NCBI GenBank assembly: GCA_022786605.1
Contig: JALFWW010000014.1
Location: 1-64,000, forward strand
Direction of reading: 5' to 3'
DNA length: 64,000 nt
Source of the DNA: Clostridia bacterium
GTDB lineage: Bacteria; Bacillota; Clostridia; Lachnospirales; Anaerotignaceae
Below the pieces are notes generated by a model. It was not told where the DNA came from and ran no database searches. It saw only the letters and a program-made list of their open reading frames with translations. Below are positions 18,946 to 26,645 of this stretch, in pieces; the first letter of the stretch is position 1; each line of letters begins with the position of its first letter. The position numbers were made by a program, and so were the translations under genes.

Positions 18946-20214
18946 TTGAAACAAATCAAACATAGTGTTCTGTTAGGACTGTTATTTCTGTTAGGAACCA
19001 CGGTACCCGCTTTTGCAAAAGATGTGACCGTACAGCTGGACGGTACTCCCTTGTCCTGTCGTCATGCCCCTGTCATTGAAAACGATCGGGTGTTGGTTCC
19101 TATGCGTGATATTATGGAACCGCTTGGTTATGAAGTTGTCTGGAACGACACTGACCGTTCCATCACCGCAAAAGACTCTGACACCACCATGCTTCTGACC
19201 ATCAACAACGCTTATGCTACCGTCAACAATACTCAGGTGGTATTAGACGCGGCACCGCGGATCATTGATGATGTCACCATGGTTCCTCTGCGTTTTATGG
19301 CAGACTACAGCGGCGCATCTGTCAGCTGGAATGCCGATACTTATACCGTATCTATCCAAAGAGGCGGCGTTCCTGCCACACCGGCATATACCACCGCAGA
19401 CTCGGTGGTATATATCCAGACCAATAAAATCCAAGGCAGCGGCATTGTCCTGTCGGAAAACGGACTCATTGCCACTAACTTCCATGTCATCGAAAATGCT
19501 TCCACCGCTCAGATCATATTCAATGATGGCACCATTTACGCAGGGGCTATTACCGTTGTGGGTCTGGACCCTCAGGCAGACATTGCTTTGCTGCAGATTG
19601 ATCAGCAGGACCTTCATCCTGTTACTCCTTCTTACAGCATCACCGCCGGAGAAAAAGTAACCGCTATCGGTTCTCCCAAAGGCAAACGCAATGTTTCCAG
19701 CACTGGCACCGTAAACGGATATACCGATGACATCATTTCCATGACAGCTCCCATTGCCCACGGCAGCAGCGGCGGCGGTCTGTTCAATGAATCTGGGCAA
19801 GTCATCGGCATGTGTTCTTCTTACAGCGAAAACCAATATTTCGCCATTCCCATAGAAAAAGTTCTGGCAGTGCATCGGACCATGAATCTACCTATCAGCG
19901 GCATGAAAAACTATGTCTATGAACCAGGAGCACCCAGAAATATTTCCTATAAAATGGAAAACGGATACACCTATTTCCTTTGGGAACCCGTTTATGACGC
20001 CGATTATTACTACATTTATATCGCCTCCGAAGAGGGCGGCAATTATCAGCAAGTGAAAAACACAACACTCAATAATAACCAATGGTACTGGAATTATCCT
20101 CATGCCTTCGGTATTTCTCTGGCAGACAATCAGGGGTTCTATATCCGCATTGCCACCGTTCGCGACGGCGTTGTCTGCGGCACCAGCAATCCCATTTATG
20201 TAGACGTAAAATAA
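18946..20214 (+). CDS. secreted stalk-domain trypsin-like serine protease
   Basis: About 422 residues. A signal peptide (SVLLGLLFLLGTTVPAFA) is followed by a copper-amine-oxidase-N-like stalk domain (about 25-140; RVLVPMRDIMEPLG, TMVPLRFMADYSG), then a trypsin-fold protease with the triad His in ATNFHVI, Asp in ADIALL and Ser in GSSGGGLF, and a C-terminal fibronectin-like stretch. No PDZ domain is seen, unlike HtrA. The start chosen is TTG 18946 with AGGAAAGGATG upstream; the open frame begins at 18898 without a site. Likely acts at the cell envelope. Confidence 0.88.
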   Translation: MKQIKHSVLLGLLFLLGTTVPAFAKDVTVQLDGTPLSCRHAPVIENDRVLVPMRDIMEPLGYEVVWNDTDRSITAKDSDTTMLLTINNAYATVNNTQVVLDAAPRIIDDVTMVPLRFMADYSGASVSWNADTYTVSIQRGGVPATPAYTTADSVVYIQTNKIQGSGIVLSENGLIATNFHVIENASTAQIIFNDGTIYAGAITVVGLDPQADIALLQIDQQDLHPVTPSYSITAGEKVTAIGSPKGKRNVSSTGTVNGYTDDIISMTAPIAHGSSGGGLFNESGQVIGMCSSYSENQYFAIPIEKVLAVHRTMNLPISGMKNYVYEPGAPRNISYKMENGYTYFLWEPVYDADYYYIYIASEEGGNYQQVKNTTLNNNQWYWNYPHAFGISLADNQGFYIRIATVRDGVVCGTSNPIYVDVK

Positions 20215-20226
20215 TCTCTTGATACA

Positions 20227-20263
20227 AAAAACCGATGTTTTCAAAACATCGGTTTTTTATGCT
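20227..20263. terminator. bidirectional terminator
   Basis: AAAAAACCGATGTTTT pairs with AAAACATCGGTTTTTT around a single-base loop. It serves the converging protease and regulator genes; the regulator stop codon lies inside it. Confidence 0.88.
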
Positions 20264-20808
20264 CTGCATTTTACAAACAGTACTTTCACTTCTTTGTCTG
20301 TATGATTCCGCAGGCGATGTTTCCGCCCCGGCAAAATACGGATGGTATCTTCCTCCCGCAGCACAAAAGACTCTCCTTCCAAGTCAATGATCACTTCCCC
20401 CTGCAGGACATAAGCCACTTCCTCCTCCTGCATATGCTGTGTAAATCCATTGGATGTTTGAGAATTTCCTTCCAGTGTCATCAGCAGCAGTTCCAGATTG
20501 GCATGACATGTATCGCACGCCAAAACATCATACATGGTCTGTCCCTGATGCATGACTATGGTTTTCCGCTGTTCTTTCCGCAGGATCATTTCAGCGTTTT
20601 CCACTTTTTGTTCCACCAGTTCCGACAGGGAAATACCCATTGCCTCTGCCAGCGTCGACAATATATTTAATGTAGGATTTCCCATGTTCCGTTCCAGCTG
20701 GCTCAACAACGCTGTGCTTAAATTGGTCTGTTTTGCGAAATCCCGTAAAGTCAGACCATTTTTCCGCCGATATTCCGCGATTTTCTCACCGATTCTGGTA
20801 TTCTTCAT
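20257..20808 (-). CDS. XRE-family regulator with cupin domain
   Basis: The 183-residue protein has an N-terminal helix-turn-helix (IGEKIAEYRRKNGLTLRDFA, about 4-60) and a C-terminal cupin (about 110-180; HMQEEEVAYVLQGE, RILPGRKHRLRN). Such regulators sense small ligands and often control a neighbouring exporter or catabolic gene. ATG at 20808 follows GGGAGGTGAAATGG; the longer open frame is rejected. It is divergent from the DMT transporter at 20934 and is its likely regulator. Confidence 0.88.
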   Translation of the reverse strand: MKNTRIGEKIAEYRRKNGLTLRDFAKQTNLSTALLSQLERNMGNPTLNILSTLAEAMGISLSELVEQKVENAEMILRKEQRKTIVMHQGQTMYDVLACDTCHANLELLLMTLEGNSQTSNGFTQHMQEEEVAYVLQGEVIIDLEGESFVLREEDTIRILPGRKHRLRNHTDKEVKVLFVKCRA

Positions 20809-20827
20809 CCATTTCACCTCCCCTTCC

Positions 20828-20856
20828 ATTGTATAGCAGATCATACATATTTTCAA
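20828..20856 (-). promoter_or_regulatory. promoter of XRE-cupin gene
   Basis: On the minus strand TTGAAA (20856-20851), 17 bases, TACAAT (20833-20828). Confidence 0.75.
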
Positions 20857-20862
20857 TATATT

Positions 20863-20908
20863 TAATTTTGTTAAATTTATTGTATCCCGCATAGATTCAT
20901 GCTATACT
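20863..20908 (+). promoter_or_regulatory. transporter promoter with nearby inverted repeat
   Basis: TTGTAT (20880-20885), 17 bases, TATACT (20903-20908). An inverted repeat ATTTAA-TTTTG-TTAAAT lies between the two divergent promoters (about 20861-20877) and is a candidate operator for the XRE-cupin protein. Confidence 0.65.
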
Positions 20909-20933
20909 GGCACAAACGAAGGGAGGGGCTGGC

Positions 20934-21845
20934 ATGTCCGCAAAACAACAATCCATATTGGCAAATCTGGGGCTGCTCTTAGCAGCCGCTATCTGGGGCG
21001 GTGGTTTTCTGGCAGGAAAATTCGCGCTGGCAGAATATCCGCCTTTTACCATACTGGCATTCCGTTTTTTGGGTTCTGCCCTCTGTTTAGGACTGATATT
21101 TTGCCGCAGTCTGCGGCATACCACTAGAAATGTTGCCAAAAAAGGACTGTTGCTGGGTATTTTGCAGTTTGTGGGGCTTTCTGTCCAACTGGCAGGTCTG
21201 GATCGCACAACGCCCGGCAAACAGTCTTTCCTCATTGCGTCTTATGTAATGTTTGTTCCTTTTTTGAGCTGTTTTTTATTGAAAAAACGGCTGAACAGCC
21301 GAGAAATGCTGGCTGCCCTTTTGACATTGGCTGGCATTGGATGCATCAGCCTCAACGAAAGCCTGACCATTGGGCTTGGCGAAGGACTTTCCATTGGATT
21401 TGCTTTCCTCTTTGCTTTGCAGATTGTATTGGTGGGCATTTTTGCCAGAAACGAGGACCCGATCCGCCTGTCCTTCTTTCAGTTTCTTTCCGCAGGGGTA
21501 TTGGCAGCCGTCACCACTGTTCTGACAAAGGGGATTCCGCAGAGCTGTTCTCTTTTGACCTTTGGCAGCCTGCTGTATCTGATCATACCAAACACTGTTC
21601 TGGCTTTTACCATCCAGAATGTGGCACAGCGTTATACCTCTGAAACAGCGACCGCTATCCTTCTTTCTCTGGAATCCTTGTTCGGATTTCTCTTTTCCGT
21701 GTGGTTTCTGGCAGAACCTGTCACACCGAAAGTGATACTAGGCTGTATACTGATTTTCGCCGCGGTACTGCTTTCCAAAATAGACGCGGCACAATTTCTG
21801 AAAAAACATCCGCCGGTAATGGCAAAAGAGGCACGCAAACCTTAA
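20934..21845 (+). CDS. EamA/DMT-superfamily transporter
   Basis: The 303-residue membrane protein has about ten hydrophobic segments in two EamA repeats (AAAIWGGGFLAGKFAL at the start, GCILIFAAVLLSK near the end). Substrate unknown. ATG at 20934 follows GAAGGGAGGGG. It is transcribed divergently from an XRE-cupin regulator, suggesting inducible export of a metabolite sensed by that regulator. It ends at a terminator shared with the converging gene. Confidence 0.88.
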   Translation: MSAKQQSILANLGLLLAAAIWGGGFLAGKFALAEYPPFTILAFRFLGSALCLGLIFCRSLRHTTRNVAKKGLLLGILQFVGLSVQLAGLDRTTPGKQSFLIASYVMFVPFLSCFLLKKRLNSREMLAALLTLAGIGCISLNESLTIGLGEGLSIGFAFLFALQIVLVGIFARNEDPIRLSFFQFLSAGVLAAVTTVLTKGIPQSCSLLTFGSLLYLIIPNTVLAFTIQNVAQRYTSETATAILLSLESLFGFLFSVWFLAEPVTPKVILGCILIFAAVLLSKIDAAQFLKKHPPVMAKEARKP

Positions 21846-21876
21846 GGAAATGCCGATTTACACTGATTTTTGCAAA

Positions 21877-21929
21877 AAACACCCCATTTATGACACAGCA
21901 TCTCCTGCTGTTCGATAAATGGGGTGTTT
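21877..21929. terminator. bidirectional terminator (ACACCCCATTT family)
   Basis: AAACACCCCATTTAT pairs with ATAAATGGGGTGTTT, with an inner CAGCA/TGCTG stem. The left arm closely matches that of the terminator at 26545. Confidence 0.8.
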
Positions 21930-21974
21930 CTATTTCCAGATTACATATAAATAAGAAGATTTTCCACGGAAAAA

Positions 21975-22388
21975 TTATTTGCTTTCCTGAAGCAGATGTT
22001 CTTCAATGATTTCCGCAGCGTCTGCCATACAGCCAGGACAGCTTCTCAAAACAACGCCTGTCCCCAGACCCTTCAGTTCACTGCAGAGGGTGGACTGGTT
22101 TTTTGCGGCGAATGCTTCACTCATAGGTTTGAATGTGTTGTAGCAGCTTACTTTTGTTTTGGGGTTTTCCAGATTAGCATCAGAAACTTTCAGACCAACC
22201 AGATAAGCCATGGCGGAAACAGCGCCACAAGTGCCCATAACCCCCATACCACGTCCAAAACACTCTACCGCACGGAATGCTTCTTTTTCATCTACGCCAA
22301 ACAGATCGCTGTAAGCGCATGCCACAGCCTGTGCGCAGTTATAGCCTTTTTTATGATTTTCTTCTACTCGTTTTTGTCTTTCTGTCAT
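21975..22388 (-). CDS. C_GCAxxG_C_C family protein
   Basis: The 137-residue protein has the cysteine pattern that names the family: GYNCAQA near residue 16, MGTCGAVSAM near 54, then single cysteines and a SCPGC pair near 117. These are thought to be redox or metal-binding proteins; no reaction is established. ATG at 22388 follows GGGAG. The rpsT terminator lies just upstream, so it needs its own promoter or readthrough from rpsT. Confidence 0.87.
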   Translation of the reverse strand: MTERQKRVEENHKKGYNCAQAVACAYSDLFGVDEKEAFRAVECFGRGMGVMGTCGAVSAMAYLVGLKVSDANLENPKTKVSCYNTFKPMSEAFAAKNQSTLCSELKGLGTGVVLRSCPGCMADAAEIIEEHLLQESK

Positions 22389-22416
22389 TTGAATGCGCTC
22401 CCTTCATAAAAACATA

Positions 22417-22446
22417 GAAAAAAGGATACCGCCAGATGGGGTATCC
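22417..22446 (-). terminator. rpsT terminator
   Basis: The stem GGATACC/GGTATCC has a 9-base loop and is followed on the minus strand by TTTTTTC. It sits 18 bases after the rpsT stop. Confidence 0.85.
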
Positions 22447-22463
22447 TCTTAGATTGCTTGAAA

Positions 22464-22724
22464 TTATAAGCTGTTTACCAGTTTTGTCAGAGAGGATTTC
22501 TTTCTCGCTGCGGAATTTTTGTGGTAAATGCCTTTGATATAAGCTCTGTCGATTGCGGAAGTTGCGCCTTTCAGTGCAACTGCAGCAGCGTCTTTGTCAC
22601 CAGCGTTTACAGCTACGATTACTTTCTTCATTGCTGTTTTAACCTGAGATTTGATCATTTTATTTCTCAATGTTTTTTTGTTGATCACTTTGATTCTTTT
22701 CTTTGCAGATTTGATATTAGCCAA
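22464..22724 (-). CDS. rpsT: 30S ribosomal protein S20
   Basis: S20 binds 16S rRNA early in 30S assembly. It is 86 residues, strongly basic, with ANIKSAKKRIKVINKKTLRN at the start and the usual helical layout. The start is TTG at 22724 after AGGAGGAAAGCAAA. A UUG start is also used by E. coli rpsT, where it helps autoregulation. A structured leader of about 160 bases precedes it. Confidence 0.97.
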   Translation of the reverse strand: MANIKSAKKRIKVINKKTLRNKMIKSQVKTAMKKVIVAVNAGDKDAAAVALKGATSAIDRAYIKGIYHKNSAARKKSSLTKLVNSL

Positions 22725-22769
22725 TTTGCTTTCCTCCTAAAAATTCTTTTTTGTGGTTTTTTTCTTCGT

Positions 22770-22886
22770 CCGATATTTGGGGAATATCGCTTTTTCTTTA
22801 CTACATATTAACCACCTTTGAGGACGGTACTCCTCCGACACGGTTGGGCATATTTTGTCATGCAAATAGCCCGTGGTTAATTCAAC
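22770..22886 (-). ncRNA. structured rpsT leader (candidate three-way junction)
   Basis: Read on the minus strand. P1: ATTAACCAC (22881-22873) with GTGGTTAAT (22815-22807), a perfect 9-bp stem. P2 inside: GGGC.TATTT with AAATA.GCCC (22872-22846). P3: GAGGA with TCCTC around GTACCG. A further hairpin, CGATATT/AATATCG, follows (22788-22770) before the ribosome-binding site. This is a plausible autoregulatory S20-binding leader; I could not match it to a named family. Confidence 0.6.
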
Positions 22887-22893
22887 ACCATAT

Positions 22894-22922
22894 ATTCTAC
22901 CTGATGATTCCCCATAAGTCAA
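22894..22922 (-). promoter_or_regulatory. rpsT promoter
   Basis: On the minus strand TTGACT (22922-22917), 17 bases, TAGAAT (22899-22894). Transcription would start near 22887, right before the structured leader. Confidence 0.8.
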
Positions 22923-22980
22923 TGAATATATTTCAAAACTGCGGAAAAAATAAGGGAAAATACAGGAAGACGGTGAAAAT

Positions 22981-23988
22981 ATGGAACGAAAAGACAAACA
23001 GACCACGGAAAAATTTACCGTACGGACAGATTTGGCCATTGAAGCCAGAGAAATGGCGCGGGAAGGACGGGAAGAAGCGGGAGAACCTGATGGTGTACAA
23101 GTGGAAACCTGTCATACGGAAGACTACGAACTGACCCGTGTCCATATTTTGACAGAACAGGGCAGTCAGACTATGGGCAAACCCATGGGCAGTTATATCA
23201 CACTGGAAGCCAGAAAACTGAAAGAAAACGATCCAGAAAGCCACAGCAGCATCGCCGCAGTGCTTTCCAAAGAACTGCGGCATCTGGCAAAACCAAAAAA
23301 ACATGGAACGGTGCTGATTGTCGGACTAGGCAACTGGAATATCACACCAGACGCTCTGGGTCCTAAAGTAGTCTCCCGGGTATTGGTCACCAGACACCTA
23401 AGGGAAACGCTGCCAGATGCCATGGCGCAGGCGGTTCGCCCTGTAGCCGCCGTAAGTCCTGGTGTTATGGGCATTACAGGCATTGAAACCGGAGAAATCG
23501 TTAAAGGTATCGTAGAAAAAATGCATCCAGACTTGGTCATTGCCATTGACGCACTGGCAGCCAGAAAGACCAGCCGTATCAATGCGGCTATCCAGCTTTC
23601 CGATACAGGGCTGGCGCCCGGTGCAGGTGTGGGCAATAAACGGAAAATGCTCAGTGAGGAAACATTGGGAGTACCTGTCATTGCCATTGGTGTGCCCACA
23701 GTGGTAGATGCCGCAACATTGGTCAATGATACCATGGATCGGATGTTAACAGAAATGCGGAACCAGACAGAGAAACAATCCCCCTTTTATCAAATGCTTA
23801 TGGATATGGAATCGGAAGATAAATACCGCCTGATTACAGAACTTTTGACCCCCGCGGCGGAAAACATGTTTGTAACGCCCAAAGAAGTGGATGCGGTGGT
23901 AGACCGGCTGGCAGACATCATCGCCAAAGCTGTTAATATGGCAATGCAGCCGGGATTAACGGAGGAAGATTGGAAACTGTTTGGCTAA
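22981..23988 (+). CDS. gpr: germination protease GPR
   Basis: GPR degrades the small acid-soluble DNA-protecting proteins when spores germinate. The 335-residue protein begins with a short pro-region; FTVRTDLAIEA (about 12-22) resembles the SASP cleavage site and is where the zymogen processes itself. The catalytic region has GLGNWNITPDALGP near 112 and VIAIDALAARKTSRIN near 180. ATG at 22981 follows AGGAAGACGGTG. No clear sigma-G promoter could be picked by eye. Its presence says the organism can form spores. Confidence 0.95.
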   Translation: MERKDKQTTEKFTVRTDLAIEAREMAREGREEAGEPDGVQVETCHTEDYELTRVHILTEQGSQTMGKPMGSYITLEARKLKENDPESHSSIAAVLSKELRHLAKPKKHGTVLIVGLGNWNITPDALGPKVVSRVLVTRHLRETLPDAMAQAVRPVAAVSPGVMGITGIETGEIVKGIVEKMHPDLVIAIDALAARKTSRINAAIQLSDTGLAPGAGVGNKRKMLSEETLGVPVIAIGVPTVVDAATLVNDTMDRMLTEMRNQTEKQSPFYQMLMDMESEDKYRLITELLTPAAENMFVTPKEVDAVVDRLADIIAKAVNMAMQPGLTEEDWKLFG

Positions 23989-24005
23989 AAAATATTGTTA
24001 TTTAA

Positions 24006-24040
24006 GAATGAAAATCTGATGGGATTTTCATTCTTTTTTT
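24006..24040 (+). terminator. gpr terminator
   Basis: GAATGAAAATC pairs with GATTTTCATTC and is followed by seven Ts. Confidence 0.9.
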
Positions 24041-24196
24041 GTTTCATCTGAAGAAAAATCCAACCCCTTCCCAAATAACAAACATTCTTTTTTAAGAAAA
24101 ACGGAACAATTTCTTAATTTTTGCGTCATATCATTAAAATTGGCGGAAGAAAGCCCAATTCCTGCCTTTTCCAACGGGCAAACCCGGGGGGATTTC

Positions 24197-24225
24197 TTGC
24201 AAACAGCCGAATTTTGTAGTATAAT
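24197..24225 (+). promoter_or_regulatory. promoter of the 24264 gene
   Basis: TTGCAA (24197-24202), 17 bases, perfect TATAAT (24220-24225), 38 bases before the ATG. It looks like a vegetative promoter, not a sporulation one. Confidence 0.8.
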
Positions 24226-24263
24226 TGCTAGAATAGTATGAGTATGAAAAGAAGGAGAATCCC

Positions 24264-24680
24264 ATGGAAGAAGCTGCAATCGTATTGATGTTAAAGGAAA
24301 AAGAAAGTGGTTTTTTAACAAAAGAGCTTGGCTGCTACACCGTAAGCGGTAAGGAAAGTCTGCTGGATCGAATCTATGCCGAAGAAACAGCTGACGGTAT
24401 CGTAGTGCACATGGCTCTGGGCTGCGAAAAAGAAGCGGAAGACTGGGAGTATGACGCGATTTTTGACTACTATGATGCGGATGCGCTGCAGGATATGGTG
24501 GATACTGTGGAGGAAGAAGAAGGTCATTTGAATCCGGTCTGGGTTGTAACATTTTCCTTCTTGGAAGAACCGGAAGCCATGGAACAGCGTCTGTCTGAGA
24601 TTTTGCAGACCCATGACGCGGAACTGCAATCTGTTTATGCAGCCATTGTAGACAAAAAGGATGATTATTGTGAGCAATAA
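24264..24680 (+). CDS. conserved-looking acidic protein, unknown
   Basis: The 138-residue, strongly acidic soluble protein has no signal peptide and no catalytic motif I know. It shows alternating strands and helices with a DWEYDAIFDYYDADAL stretch in the middle. ATG at 24264 follows AGAAGGAGA. The next gene, a lipoprotein, starts within its last 20 bases, so the two are translationally coupled and probably share a pathway. Confidence 0.75.
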   Translation: MEEAAIVLMLKEKESGFLTKELGCYTVSGKESLLDRIYAEETADGIVVHMALGCEKEAEDWEYDAIFDYYDADALQDMVDTVEEEEGHLNPVWVVTFSFLEEPEAMEQRLSEILQTHDAELQSVYAAIVDKKDDYCEQ

Positions 24681-25953
24681 AAAATTCAGATCTGTCTGCC
24701 TGCTGGCGGGTGTCTGTGTTTTTCTGGTAAGCGGCTGTCATTTTGACGGCAAGGAAGAAGTGCCCAAAACAGACTCTCCCGAGCAGGACACACAACAAAA
24801 TATAGAAACGAATCTTCCAGATGAGGATGTGACCGCAGAAGAAAATATCCCCATCGGCGCACCGGAAGAAAGTGAAGTGGGGCTCATTGCTCCCAGCATA
24901 CATACAGAAGAAGAAAGTCCAAAAGCACCGGTGTCCAATCCAGCCAAAAGAGAACCTGTGGCGGACACCAAGCCTTTCTGGCAGAGCGAAAACACCATGC
25001 AGCTCAACAATCTGAAGTCTGTTGCCTCCGCCGGACAAAGCGCGTACAATGATCTGGGGACAAAACTGGGCTGGATCTGCAAAAACGGCAAACTCTACGC
25101 TTATTATACGGGACAGCCTGTCACAACAGATACATTGGTAAGCAATGGCTATCTGGAAAGCGGTCTGTCTGCCGATGATTATGAAATCCTTCTGATAAAC
25201 GGCAGAGATTTGGCAGAATATGAAGGCGCGGAAGTGCCTGCGGAAAGTATGAATCTTTGTGTATTTGCCGCTTCCAAACAGGCAGACGGCACATATCTTT
25301 TGTCCTCCGCGGCAGGACGGGCTGGTCAGATTTCCTCCGTAAGCTATAACCGCTTGCTGGCAAGATATAACCAAAACCATGGCACCATGGGACGTCTTTC
25401 CTCCGCTTCTGCAGAATATGGCAGAATTTTGAACTTTGTAGGACTTTATGAAGGCAGTCTGGAAGACTATTTTGTAAGGGAAATCCGCAAAGACAATAAA
25501 TACGCTGTCGTAACATTTTCCAGCAAGAAAAATACAGCGGATGTGAAACAGCATGTGCTGCGCAATGACAATAACTTCTGGGAAGTGGTATACACCAACC
25601 TGCAAAATGTGTATTATCCTGTCACCAGTATCAATCGTGCCCTCCCCGACTTCAATCCAGAACTTCTGCCGGATTATAATCTGGCGGTTTGGAAAAGCTA
25701 TATTGTCCGCAGGGACCAGAATTTAGTCAATACCATGATTTCCAAACGCCTGATTACCGATGAAAGCCAGATTTACTATCAGTGCGGCACCGATCAGTAT
25801 TTCTATATGGTGCTGACAAATGGCTCCCGTTATGTGGCTTATAAAATTGACGGCGTATGGCAGGTCACCCATGTCAACAGTGACTATGAAGCCAATAACT
25901 TTATTTCTGCCAGAACGGGACAGGATTATGGATTTATATTACTGGACGATTGA
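24670..25953 (+). CDS. lipoprotein, unknown function
   Basis: About 427 residues: a signal with lipobox FLVSGC, then a low-complexity acidic/proline linker of about 80 residues, then a folded C-terminal region with no motif I recognise. ATG at 24661 and GTG at 24670 are both possible; GTG has the better spacing from AAAAAGGATG. It overlaps the previous gene. Likely anchored to the outer face of the membrane with the folded part projecting through the wall. Confidence 0.8.
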   Translation: MSNKKFRSVCLLAGVCVFLVSGCHFDGKEEVPKTDSPEQDTQQNIETNLPDEDVTAEENIPIGAPEESEVGLIAPSIHTEEESPKAPVSNPAKREPVADTKPFWQSENTMQLNNLKSVASAGQSAYNDLGTKLGWICKNGKLYAYYTGQPVTTDTLVSNGYLESGLSADDYEILLINGRDLAEYEGAEVPAESMNLCVFAASKQADGTYLLSSAAGRAGQISSVSYNRLLARYNQNHGTMGRLSSASAEYGRILNFVGLYEGSLEDYFVREIRKDNKYAVVTFSSKKNTADVKQHVLRNDNNFWEVVYTNLQNVYYPVTSINRALPDFNPELLPDYNLAVWKSYIVRRDQNLVNTMISKRLITDESQIYYQCGTDQYFYMVLTNGSRYVAYKIDGVWQVTHVNSDYEANNFISARTGQDYGFILLDD

Positions 25954-25957
25954 CATG

Positions 25958-25994
25958 ACGGCGGTTCGTACCAAAGGTATGGACTGCCGTTTTT
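25958..25994 (+). terminator. terminator after the lipoprotein gene
   Basis: A 15-bp stem (ACGGCGGTTCGTACC/GGTATGGACTGCCGT, with G-U pairs) is followed by TTTT. The next gene is only 24 bases on, so it may be partial. Confidence 0.65.
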
Positions 25995-26018
25995 ATATCA
26001 GAAAGGAATGTGAGAAAC

Positions 26019-26522
26019 TTGAAAAAAGCAAGTGGCGATACCGTCAAAACCAACGCCATGCGGCAGCTGGATGTGGCAGGTATTTCTTACCGCACCGCAT
26101 CTTATGAATACGACGAAAACAATCTGTCTGGGCTTCACGCGGCAGAGCAGGTGGGAATTCCGGCGGAACAGGTATTCAAAACCCTAGTGACCCGCGGCGA
26201 TAAAACAGGCATACTGGTTTTCTGTATTCCTGTGGATATGGAACTGGATCTGAAAAAAGCGGCAGCCGTTTCCGGCAATAAAAAACTGGAAATGACTCAT
26301 GTCAAAGAACTGCTGGGACTAACAGGATATATCCGCGGCGGATGCTCGCCCATTGGTATGAAAAAAAAATATCCTACATTCATTGATGAAACAGCCATAC
26401 TGTTTGATGAAATCGCAGTCAGTGCTGGTATGCGGGGCGAACAGATCATATTAAATCCTGAGGACCTCATCAGATTTGTGGAAGCAAAGGAAGCCGATGT
26501 AACAAAAGAAATGGAACCATAA
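26019..26522 (+). CDS. ybaK: Cys-tRNA(Pro)/Cys-tRNA(Cys) deacylase YbaK/EbsC
   Basis: The enzyme hydrolyses cysteine mischarged on tRNA-Pro, a trans-editing activity. About 167 residues with the YbaK pattern: KTNAMRQLDVAGISY at the N-terminus, KTLVTRGDK near 55, KKAAAVSGNKKLEM near 85, and YIRGGCSPIGMKKKYP near 108. The start chosen is TTG 26019, 11 bases after AAAGGA; GTG 26010 lies too close to that site. Confidence 0.92.
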   Translation: MKKASGDTVKTNAMRQLDVAGISYRTASYEYDENNLSGLHAAEQVGIPAEQVFKTLVTRGDKTGILVFCIPVDMELDLKKAAAVSGNKKLEMTHVKELLGLTGYIRGGCSPIGMKKKYPTFIDETAILFDEIAVSAGMRGEQIILNPEDLIRFVEAKEADVTKEMEP

Positions 26523-26544
26523 ACACCATTTTTTCCATATCATA

Positions 26545-26623
26545 AAACACCCCATTTGTGACGCCGTAAATACTGCGCAGCAAATGGGGCATTTATTAGA
26601 AAGCTTCGGCTTTCTTTTTTTAT
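26545..26623 (+). terminator. tandem terminators after ybaK
   Basis: First CCCCATTTG (26550-26558) pairs with CAAATGGGG (26581-26589). Then AAAGC-TTCG-GCTTT is followed by CTTTTTTT (about 26601-26623). The first shares its left arm (AAACACCCCATTTRTGAC) with the terminator at 21877. Confidence 0.8.
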
Positions 26624-26645
26624 TTCTTTATTTTCACACTGTTTT

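Noticed and set aside
22850-22975. Sigma-G promoter for gpr
   Set aside because: Candidate words (GCATATT, GAATATA) lack a properly spaced -10 match, so no call is made.
22737-23039. 100-codon minus-strand frame before rpsT
   Set aside because: It spans the rpsT promoter and structured leader and has no ribosome-binding site.
24028-25605. 525-codon minus-strand frame opposite the lipoprotein gene
   Set aside because: The plus-strand genes have a promoter, ribosome-binding sites and a lipobox; the minus frame has none and runs through the gpr terminator.
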